The notes beneath the pieces were generated by a model. That model did no database searches and was not told the DNA's origin. It was given only the letters and a program-made list of their open reading frames with translations. A stretch of 12,791 bases of DNA, taken from NCBI GenBank assembly GCA_945861235.1, contig CAMATV010000049.1:1-12791 (forward strand), written 5' to 3'. This DNA comes from Opitutus sp. GAS368. GTDB lineage: Bacteria; Verrucomicrobiota; Verrucomicrobiia; Opitutales; Opitutaceae. Positions 1 to 6,284 of this stretch are shown one piece after another (within the stretch, counting starts at the first letter, position 1; every line of letters begins with the position of its first letter). The translations under genes and the position numbers were made by a program.

Positions 1-186
1 CGGCTCAAGGTCGTCTCGGCGCGCTCGGGGATCCCCATGGCGACACTCGCGCTCGCGTGGGCGCTGCGCCAGCCGCAGGTCGGAACCGTGCTCGTGGGTG
101 GCCGAAACGTGACGCAGCTCGATCAGGCGTTTCAAGCGAGGTCGTTCGCAGACAGTGAGTGGCTGCGCGCACTCGACGCGGACTGA
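1..186 (+). CDS. Aldo/keto reductase, C-terminal fragment (5' end outside window)
   Basis: Frame 1 is open from the window edge and gives 61 residues before TGA at 184-186. Visible are an alanine/leucine-rich helix (TLALAWALRQPQV), the strand GTVLVGGRN and the following VTQLDQAF. This is the usual C-terminal pattern of NAD(P)H-dependent aldo/keto reductases: an AxxWxL helix, then a conserved 'vGarn..ql' strand that contributes to cofactor binding. Members of this family reduce carbonyls of sugars and related aldehydes in the cytosol. The catalytic Asp-Tyr-Lys-His tetrad lies upstream of the window, so substrate and completeness cannot be judged. The gene converges on the transposase remnant; its stop lies right where that remnant's homology fades, so the last residues could have been altered by the insertion. 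Confidence 0.85.
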   Translation, partial: RLKVVSARSGIPMATLALAWALRQPQVGTVLVGGRNVTQLDQAFQARSFADSEWLRALDAD

Positions 187-189
187 GGA

Positions 190-815
190 GCGCCTCGCCA
201 TCGCGCGCGCCTGCCAGGCCAGCCCGAGGATCGCCCCGGCGACGAAGACCTAGCGGTGCAAGGTAGCCGGTTGGCGATACGGGCGCGCGGGGTCGAGCTG
301 GCGTTGGTAGAGGCCGAGTAGGTTGAAGGCGAAGAGCACGCTCAGAAACGCCGCCTCGGTGCCGAAAAACTCGCGCACACAAAAGCCCCCCGCCGGGAGG
401 TCGTGCTTGAGTTCCTCGATGCGCTGTTCGACGCAGGCGCGCCCGTTGTAGTCGCGCCAGATGACCTCGGGCGCATCGGTGCGTTTGGTGGAAAAGACGC
501 GAAAGGTGTAGCCGGGCACGTCGAGCAGGAGGCGACCGACAGCGGCCTTGTCGTCCCGCACCCGCTCGCGCACCACGATGAAGCGGCGCGTCTTCGACCA
601 CCCCCCGCAACTGTACGGGGATCTCCCCGACAGAGTAATTTTCGTCGATCTTGGTCCAGGCGCTGACCGCCAAGAGCGGATGGTGGCTGTTGCGGCCCTT
701 GCGACGCGGATTGTAGCCCTTGCGCGCGCCCTCCTGCTGGCCCTCGCGGCAAATGACAGTCGAGTCTGAGGCCGGCGAGGCGGGCCCAGCCGGGCTGGGC
801 AATCAGGCGCGAAGA
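190..815 (-). pseudogene. IS1380-family transposase remnant: internal deletion, frameshift and nonsense codon
   Basis: Read on the minus strand, three pieces of one DDE transposase can be recognised in order. Around 770-670 is a DSTVICREGQQEGARKGYNP segment ending in SHHPLLA. From about 658 is WTKIDENYSVGEI. From about 600 to 253 is RERVRDDKAAVGRLLLDVPGYTFRVF, then IWRDYNGRACVEQRIEELKHDL and FFGTEAAFLSVLFAFNLLGLYQR. In intact IS1380 transposases well over a hundred residues separate SHHPLLA from the WT..DE..VGE block, so a large in-frame segment with part of the active site is deleted near 658-670. A run of six C (601-606 on +) has one base too many; removing one restores RGWSKTRRFIVVRERV. 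A TAG at 250-252 interrupts continuing homology (VFVAGAILGLAWQARA). The N-terminal part is mostly missing, and a further frame change near 770 is likely. It cannot encode an active transposase. No terminal inverted repeats or target duplication were identified. Confidence 0.85.
784..800. repeat. 17-nt perfect inverted repeat
   Basis: GCCCAGCC and its exact reverse complement GGCTGGGC flank a single G. The repeat lies 67 nt past the stop codon of the minus-strand fusion gene, at the start of the recognisable transposase remnant. With loop constraints about six base pairs could form in RNA. No T-tract follows on either strand. It could be a weak terminator for the operon, a relic of the insertion element, or chance in GC-rich DNA. 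Confidence 0.35.
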
Positions 816-866
816 CGCGGTGGGCGCGAAGGGGACGGCACGAAGGGGGAACATCGGGGGAGCGGG

Positions 867-3203
867 TCAGGCGAGACGGGTGAAGCCGCGCAGGCCGCGG
901 GCGACGCCAGATTCCTCCGCCAGGGTGCCCCGGGTGATGATCGCGGCGATCTCCCCCATGGTCTCCTCGGCGGCGTGCAGCATGGCCTCGATCCGCGATT
1001 CCTCGTGGGCGAGCATGACATAGTAGTATGTGGCGACGAGGTAGCCGCGTTCGCGCATCTTGCGCACGTAAAGCGTCTGGGCGAGCGGGGCATCGGGCCC
1101 GAGATCAAACACCATCGTCGGGGTGGCCGGCATGCCGCCGACCAGCAGGCGACACGCCGGGTGGCGTGAGGCAAGGGCGCGCAGGGATTGCTGCAGGCGG
1201 TCGCCGCGCTCCCAGATGATTTTTTGCACGCCGAGGCGCTCGACTTTCTCCAGCACGGCCAGCGCGGCCGCAGGCCCAACGCCGTCGGTCCAGTAGCTGG
1301 AGGAAATAAAACTACCGTCAGCTGCGGCCATGACCGGCTCGCGACCGATCACCGCGCCGAAGGGGAAGCCGTTGCTCATGGCCTTCGCGTAGACGACGAC
1401 ATCGGGGTCGATGCCGAGGCGGGCCATGGCGCCGGGGTGGCCGTAACGCAGGCCGCTGGTGACCTCGTCGACCACGAACACGCCGCCCGCGGCGCGGCAG
1501 CGGGCCGCGACCTTTTGCAGGAAGTCGTCTTTCGGCACCTGCGAACGCATCGGTTCCATTACCACGCAGGCGAGGTTGTCGCCCAGATTGGCCAGGGCCG
1601 CCTCAAAGGAGGCAAAGTCGTTGTATTTGAACGGCAGCGCCGTGCCCTTGAGTTCGCGCGGCACGCCCTTCGGCTCGAGGCCGGGGAGCAGGTGGCCGTT
1701 GAGGGCATCGGTCTCGCCGAGGTTGGCGGCCAGATACCAGTCATGCCAGCCGTGGTAGCCGCAGAAAGCCACGCCGCTGCGGCCGGTGGCGGCGCGGGCA
1801 ATCCGCACGCTCATGGTCATGGCGTCGCCCCCGCCGCGGGCGTAGCGGACCTTGCCGGCCCACGGGTGCAAGGCGAGGAGCTTGTCGGCGAGTTCCACCT
1901 CCTGCGGGTTGACCAGGGAGCAGTAAGTGCCGAGCGAGAGCCGGCGGGTGACCGCGGCGGTGACGTCCGGATCGGCATAGCCCAGCAAAATCGCCCCGAC
2001 GCCGCCGGCGAAGTCGACGTAGCGGCGGTCGTTGAGGTCCCAGACATCGCTGCCCGCGCAGCGCGAGAAATAGGCGGGCCAAGACTTGGCGTCGAACATC
2101 TCGGCGCGCTTCGAGAGCAGGCCGGTCCCGCCGGAGATGACGGTGCGGGCGCGCTGCCAGAGTTCGGGCCCGGTCGCGGCCGGCGCGGGGAGAGCCGGGG
2201 CGAGGTGAGGGGCAAGCAGGCGCTTGGCGTTGGCGCAGAAGACATCGTCGAGGTCGCCGCGGGTGAGACCGGTGTCCTCGCAGGCCTCGCGCAGGCACAT
2301 GAGCGACTCGATGCCCACGAGAGTCATGTCGTTGTTGGTCGGGGCGGCATAGTCGGTTCGGAGCAGCTCGGGGTGCAGCCAGAAGAACAAGTCGCCGGTG
2401 CTGACGCAGCGGCCGCGCACTTCGCAGACGGCGAAATCCGAGCCCCATAAGACGCGGCGAGGCCCGAGGACCTTCAGAGCGGCCCGGAAAGCCTCGGTCT
2501 CGCAGACCGCCGAGGTATCGACCACGACGTTGTCGAGGTCGGCCATGGTGTGAAGCCCGCGGCGAGCGTTGCGGTAGTTGAAGCTGCGCGCGATGTGCGC
2601 TAGAATGAGTCGCATGTTTGGGTAGGCCCGGCACAGGCGGCGCACCTCCTGCTGGTTGGAAGGATCCTCGATGGCGCCGTCGCGCACGATATGAAGCAGC
2701 AAGATACCGCGGACCTCGTGCAGGATCTCCCACATCCAGTCCGGCGCGTATTCCGCCAGCTTGGCGTTCATGGTGTCGGGCCGGCTCGCGTAGCAGTGGT
2801 AGACCTTGATGCCGCAGAAGCGTCCGCTGCGCAGGGCGGCGGCCACCATGCCGGGGTCATCCGCGGCGGACACGAGCATGAGTCCGCGACTGAGGGGGGT
2901 GCCGTGGGTCTTCACCTCTTCGGCCAGCCAAGCGTTGAGGGCCGGGCGGGCGGCGGTCTTGTGCGGCATGCCGAAATAGAGCCCGTGCATGGTCTTCACC
3001 GGCATGTAGCGTTGAAGGGCGGCGCGGTGTTCGCGGCACCCCAGCAGGGGATGCTCGGCCAGCGCGGACCAAGTGCCGGGGGCGAAATGCTCGGCCTTAT
3101 AAGGGTGGACGTGGATGTCGTAGACCTCGTCCGGCATGAACCCGGACAGTCGCGTGGCGGCGATTTGTTGGTCGCGGGGCGTAAGAGTGGTGACGTATTT
3201 CAT
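867..3203 (-). CDS. Fusion protein: N-terminal amidohydrolase (amidohydrolase_2 type) + C-terminal class III PLP aminotransferase
   Basis: The protein has 778 residues in two enzyme domains. Residues about 1-335 look like a metal-dependent amidohydrolase/decarboxylase TIM barrel: HxH at H31/H33 (YDIHVHPY), LLLHIV with H171, LILAHIA with H203 and WGSDF with D256, the expected metal and catalytic set. After an Ala/Pro-rich linker (335-345), residues about 350-760 form a fold-type-I class III aminotransferase close to the glutamate-1-semialdehyde aminomutase group: YVDFAGGVGAILLGY near 395, CGYHGWHDWY near 481, VFVVDEVTSGLRYG with cofactor Asp D579, and YAKAMSNGFPFG with the presumed Schiff-base lysine K607. 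Where the family usually has G-[S/T]-E-A the sequence reads GGGDA (457-461). Start choice: ATG at 3203 overlaps the upstream stop as ATGA, which suggests translational coupling. The frame stays open upstream to 3593, but that stretch is Arg/His/Pro-rich shadow of the transporter gene. Function is inferred as hydrolysis or decarboxylation linked to transamination; the substrate is unknown. Confidence 0.88.
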   Translation of the reverse strand: MKYVTTLTPRDQQIAATRLSGFMPDEVYDIHVHPYKAEHFAPGTWSALAEHPLLGCREHRAALQRYMPVKTMHGLYFGMPHKTAARPALNAWLAEEVKTHGTPLSRGLMLVSAADDPGMVAAALRSGRFCGIKVYHCYASRPDTMNAKLAEYAPDWMWEILHEVRGILLLHIVRDGAIEDPSNQQEVRRLCRAYPNMRLILAHIARSFNYRNARRGLHTMADLDNVVVDTSAVCETEAFRAALKVLGPRRVLWGSDFAVCEVRGRCVSTGDLFFWLHPELLRTDYAAPTNNDMTLVGIESLMCLREACEDTGLTRGDLDDVFCANAKRLLAPHLAPALPAPAATGPELWQRARTVISGGTGLLSKRAEMFDAKSWPAYFSRCAGSDVWDLNDRRYVDFAGGVGAILLGYADPDVTAAVTRRLSLGTYCSLVNPQEVELADKLLALHPWAGKVRYARGGGDAMTMSVRIARAATGRSGVAFCGYHGWHDWYLAANLGETDALNGHLLPGLEPKGVPRELKGTALPFKYNDFASFEAALANLGDNLACVVMEPMRSQVPKDDFLQKVAARCRAAGGVFVVDEVTSGLRYGHPGAMARLGIDPDVVVYAKAMSNGFPFGAVIGREPVMAAADGSFISSSYWTDGVGPAAALAVLEKVERLGVQKIIWERGDRLQQSLRALASRHPACRLLVGGMPATPTMVFDLGPDAPLAQTLYVRKMRERGYLVATYYYVMLAHEESRIEAMLHAAEETMGEIAAIITRGTLAEESGVARGLRGFTRLA

Positions 3204-4444
3204 GTTTCGGTGGGGGGAATGGGGCGGGGTTTGATCGCCCATAACAGCACGCCGCAGATGAGCAGGGAGAGGGCGCCGAAGTTGAACATAGTGGTGATGT
3301 TGATCTGGGCGTCGCGCACCACACCGCCTATGTAGATGGACGCGCCGCCGACCATGACGGCAAACATGTTGAGCACGCCGACGCCGGTCGCGAGGTGGCG
3401 TCGATCGATGATCTGGCAGAGCAGCGGTGTCATGCTCGCGTCGGGGAAGGGTCGAGTGAAGCCGTAGATCACCATGCCGAGGAGTACCAGCGGCAGCAGG
3501 CCCGAATTGCCCACGAGCAGGACCCCGGGGATGGCAACGAGCACGCCAATCACCCCGACGTAGATGCGGCCCCGAGGGTTGGTCCGGGTCCACCGGTCGG
3601 CGAAGTAGCCGCCCGCCACCATGCCGATAAGGCTGGCCGAGTAGATGTAGCCCAGCGCCGTGAGTCCGGCCCGGCCCTGGGACATGTGGAACTGCTCCTG
3701 CAAGTAGGCCGGCAGCCAGCCGATGAAAGACCAGCTGGCGACACCCAGCATGCCCCAGAACATCAGCGCGAGTAGGTAGGCGGGCCGGCTGAAAATATCC
3801 ACGAGGGTCTGGCCCAGTCGGAGGACCGGCACGGCGTCAACCGGCTCGCCGGGCGCCGCGATCTCCCTTGGCCGGTCCTTTAGCAAAAAAAATAACACGC
3901 CCGCGTAGAGGATGCCAATTACGCCGAACAGTTGGAAAACGAAAGTCCAGTGCGCTTGGTCGGCGATCCAGCCACCCAAGCCGCCGAGGCCTGAACCCAC
4001 CATAACGCCACTGAGGTGAATGCCGTTGGCCAGAGAACGGGTTTTATCCCGATGATAATCCATCAGGAGGGCGGCCGCAGCCGGGAAATAGGCGGCTTGG
4101 CAGACGCCCAACAGGCCACGGTAGAAAAGCACCTCGTTGATCGTGCTCGCGTGGGAGGTGAGCCAGGTCGCCGCAGACCATCCGAAAAGCGAGAAGACGA
4201 TGATCCGACTCCGGTTGTATCGGTCCGCGAAAAATCCGCCGAACGGACTCAACATGCCGTAAGCAACGAGAAAAACCGTCGTCAGCAATCCGAATTGGGC
4301 GTCGGTCATCGGGATCGCCTCCTTAATCGACGAACGCATCGTGATGAGGATCATTCGATCCAGATAATTGAGGAAGGCGGCGATCCACAACAACGCCACC
4401 ATCAGCCAAGCTTGGCGTATCGGGTTGTGCTCGGGCAGACTCAT
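3200..4444 (-). CDS. MFS transporter, ACS (anion:cation symporter)-like
   Basis: The product has 414 residues, the usual size for a 12-helix major facilitator protein of the inner membrane. The first helix holds LNYLDRMIL (residues 25-33), typical of the ACS group that takes up sugar acids such as hexuronates, galactarate or sialic acid. The loop 2-3 signature GGFFADRYNRSR lies at 69-80, and a half-repeat copy GGYFADRWTR lies in the second half, as expected for the internal duplication of the family. A long hydrophilic central loop (around 195-215, RPREIAAPGEPVD) separates the halves. The gene starts 36 nt after the dehydrogenase gene, and its TGA overlaps the ATG of the fusion gene by 4 nt. 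Its place in the operon suggests import of the substrate that the fusion, aldolase and dehydrogenase process. Specificity cannot be read from the sequence. Confidence 0.9.
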   Translation of the reverse strand: MSLPEHNPIRQAWLMVALLWIAAFLNYLDRMILITMRSSIKEAIPMTDAQFGLLTTVFLVAYGMLSPFGGFFADRYNRSRIIVFSLFGWSAATWLTSHASTINEVLFYRGLLGVCQAAYFPAAAALLMDYHRDKTRSLANGIHLSGVMVGSGLGGLGGWIADQAHWTFVFQLFGVIGILYAGVLFFLLKDRPREIAAPGEPVDAVPVLRLGQTLVDIFSRPAYLLALMFWGMLGVASWSFIGWLPAYLQEQFHMSQGRAGLTALGYIYSASLIGMVAGGYFADRWTRTNPRGRIYVGVIGVLVAIPGVLLVGNSGLLPLVLLGMVIYGFTRPFPDASMTPLLCQIIDRRHLATGVGVLNMFAVMVGGASIYIGGVVRDAQINITTMFNFGALSLLICGVLLWAIKPRPIPPTET

Positions 4445-4480
4445 GGGGAATCGTGGACGGAATGATTATGGCCTCCGCCT

Positions 4481-5263
4481 TTAGCGCGCCGTCCATCCGC
4501 CATCCACCGGGATCGCTGCTCCGGTGATCGAGCGCGCCGCGTCTCCACAAAGAAACAGCGCGAGCGCCGCGATCTCCTCCACCTCGACAAATCGCTTCGA
4601 CGGCTGCGCCGCGAGGATGACCTCGCGAATCACCCGCTCGCGCGGCAGCCCGTGCGCCACTGCCTGCGCTTCGATCTGTCCCTCCACGAGCGGCGTCCTC
4701 ACATAGCCCGGGCAGATCGCGTTGCACGTGATGCCGGTTTCGGCGAGTTCCAGCGCCACCGTCCGCGTCAGCCCGATCTGGCCGTGCTTGGCCGCCACGT
4801 AGGCGCTCTTGAACGGAGATGCGACGAGTCCGTGCACCGAAACCAGATTCAAGATCCGCCCCCAGTTGCGCTGCTTCATGCCGGGCAGGACCGCCCGCGT
4901 GGCGTGAAAGCTGGCATCGAGCACGATCGCGCGGATGCGTTCCCACTGCTCCGGCGGAAACTCCTCGACGGGTGCCACGCATTGGACACCCGCGTTGTTC
5001 ACCAAAATATCCACCCCGCCAAACGCCGCCTCCGTCGCCGCGACCAGCGCCATCACGGCTTCAGGCCGGCTCATGTCGGCCCCGTGATAGCGGACCTCCG
5101 CCCCGGTTTTGGCCGCCAACTCGTCACGCGTGCGCTCGATCGCCGCCGCATCGCCAAAGCCATTGAGCATGACGCGAGCTCCCTGCTCGGCAAAGGCGCG
5201 GGCTATTCCGAGTCCGATGCCACTCGTAGAACCGGTGATGAGGGCAGATTTGTGCTTGAGCAT
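4481..5263 (-). CDS. bdhA: Short-chain dehydrogenase, D-3-hydroxybutyrate dehydrogenase-like
   Basis: The product has 260 residues, the standard length of bacterial D-3-hydroxybutyrate dehydrogenase (EC 1.1.1.30). The Rossmann motif TGSTSGIG is at 10-17 and NNAG at 89-92. The catalytic residues are S142, Y155 and K159 (VSVHGLVASPFKSAYVAAKHG). The residues known to hold the substrate carboxylate in the Pseudomonas fragi enzyme (Q94, H144, K152, Q196) are all present at those positions by direct count, and the lid tryptophan W257 is kept; position 187 is Tyr. These support acetoacetate/3-hydroxybutyrate or a close 3-oxo acid as substrate, with NAD(H). The frame runs upstream to 5446, but that part is shadow of the aldolase gene; ATG at 5263 gives the family N-terminus (MLKHKSALITG) and a 10-nt gap after the aldolase stop. 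The operon context makes a sugar-derived 3-hydroxy acid an alternative substrate. The symbol is by similarity only. Confidence 0.88.
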   Translation of the reverse strand: MLKHKSALITGSTSGIGLGIARAFAEQGARVMLNGFGDAAAIERTRDELAAKTGAEVRYHGADMSRPEAVMALVAATEAAFGGVDILVNNAGVQCVAPVEEFPPEQWERIRAIVLDASFHATRAVLPGMKQRNWGRILNLVSVHGLVASPFKSAYVAAKHGQIGLTRTVALELAETGITCNAICPGYVRTPLVEGQIEAQAVAHGLPRERVIREVILAAQPSKRFVEVEEIAALALFLCGDAARSITGAAIPVDGGWTAR

Positions 5264-5273
5264 GAGTGCGTTG

Positions 5274-6215
5274 TTATTCCAGCGGGTGAAGGTTTTCGTC
5301 AGCGTTTCCGTCCGTGCGCCAACGAGCCGGCAGGGCCGACCGGAAACAGGCAAACTCCTGCTGAGTCGCCGATGCGTAAGGCGGCAGCAGCCGCAGCGGG
5401 AAGGTCGCGTCCGATAGCCGAAAAAGCATTTTGTCAAACGCGCCATCCATGTGCATGCGACCCGCGGCGACTTCCCGAATCGCGGCGATCATCACGCGGA
5501 ACTCGGCGAGATCGGCCGTTCGCCTCGTATCGTCGCCCGCCACGAACTGCCGCGCGTGCCCGTAGTGCGCCGTCGACAGCGACGCGAGCAATCCGACGTC
5601 GTGCGTGCGCCGCGCGATCGCGTAACCGAACTCAGTAAAATAAAAACGCAGCCGCGGCGCCATTGTGAGCAGGTCCGCGACCACCGCGGGATCGTCGGCA
5701 CTGGACTTCACACCGACGAAATTAGGATGGCGTTCAACCAGCGGCCGATAGTCCGCCGCCGTAAGCAGGCGTTTGGTCCGCGCGAGATTGTAGTGGTGAA
5801 ACGTGCAGTCCGGAAAACGACCGCAGGTCTCGGCAAAAAAGGTCGCCAACTCCGCATCGTTGAGCGCGCCCCACGAGGGCAGGGACAGTTGGAATTCGCA
5901 GATGCCAAGCGCCCGGCCGCGCTCGATGCGCTCAATGATGGTCGGCAACGAGAGCGAGATGAGACCCAGCATCGGCCTCACGTTCTCCTCACCCGCGACC
6001 GCAGCGAAACACGCCGCAATTTCGTCGAACTGCCGATCCGTGACCGCGTAGCCCTCGCCGGCCGTGCCAAAAAGATAGATGTGCCGGGTGAGCCCCCGCC
6101 CAATCGTGCGCACCTGCCGGCGGAAAATTTCACTGTCGAATGCACCTGAGGCGGTCCACGGCACGACGGCAGTCGCCAAGATGAATGAGGCTGGTTCAGG
6201 CGTAGGAGGATTCAT
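5274..6215 (-). CDS. DapA / N-acetylneuraminate lyase family aldolase
   Basis: The product has 313 residues, slightly longer than the roughly 290-300 usual for the dihydrodipicolinate synthase/N-acetylneuraminate lyase family of class I aldolases. Visible hallmarks: LFGTAGEGYAVT at 48-59 (the GTTGE-type carboxylate-binding motif, here G50-TAG-E54), the active-site tyrosine in FHHYNLART (Y142) and the Schiff-base lysine in VGVKSS (K170). The family cleaves or forms 2-keto acids through pyruvate or related imines. Members found with transporters and dehydrogenases usually act on keto-deoxy sugar acids or sialic-acid-like sugars rather than in lysine synthesis. The operon position, next to a symporter and downstream of an exported protein, favours a catabolic role. 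The substrate-specific residues are not diagnostic to me. The start ATG (6215) has no clear Shine-Dalgarno sequence; the next plausible starts would remove family sequence. Confidence 0.88.
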   Translation of the reverse strand: MNPPTPEPASFILATAVVPWTASGAFDSEIFRRQVRTIGRGLTRHIYLFGTAGEGYAVTDRQFDEIAACFAAVAGEENVRPMLGLISLSLPTIIERIERGRALGICEFQLSLPSWGALNDAELATFFAETCGRFPDCTFHHYNLARTKRLLTAADYRPLVERHPNFVGVKSSADDPAVVADLLTMAPRLRFYFTEFGYAIARRTHDVGLLASLSTAHYGHARQFVAGDDTRRTADLAEFRVMIAAIREVAAGRMHMDGAFDKMLFRLSDATFPLRLLPPYASATQQEFACFRSALPARWRTDGNADENLHPLE

Positions 6216-6284
6216 GCAGTGAAGGTAGTTCGCCGACAGGGTTAATGCGAGCGCATGACGACAGACTGAAAGCTTCGGCCGAGG
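6216..6284 (-). promoter_or_regulatory. 69-bp intergenic spacer upstream of the aldolase gene, with short palindromes
   Basis: This is the longest gap inside the minus-strand block. It contains ATGCG-ag-CGCAT (6245-6256) and the self-complementary TCGGCCGA near 6275. These could be an operator, a weak attenuator or an mRNA processing site between the exported protein and the four downstream genes, or chance. No convincing -35/-10 pair is visible. Confidence 0.25.

Noticed and set aside
1188..2450. Open frame of 420 codons on the plus strand opposite the fusion gene
   Set aside because: It is rich in Gly, Ala, Val, Glu and His with no recognisable motif, as expected for the shadow of a GC-rich coding strand. 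The minus-strand aminotransferase and amidohydrolase motifs fully explain the region.
3204..3593. Upstream extension of the fusion gene by 130 codons
   Set aside because: The extension is Arg/His/Pro-rich with no family similarity and lies wholly within the transporter gene in another frame. The ATG at 3203 with the ATGA overlap is the natural start.
5264..5446. Longer dehydrogenase start at 5446
   Set aside because: The extra 61 residues are Cys/Arg-rich shadow of the aldolase gene. The 260-residue form matches the family length, and its residue numbering fits the characterised enzyme exactly.
6245..6256. ATGCG-ag-CGCAT as a terminator after the LamG protein gene
   Set aside because: The two-base loop and short arms make a poor hairpin and no T-tract follows. 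It is noted only as part of the spacer.
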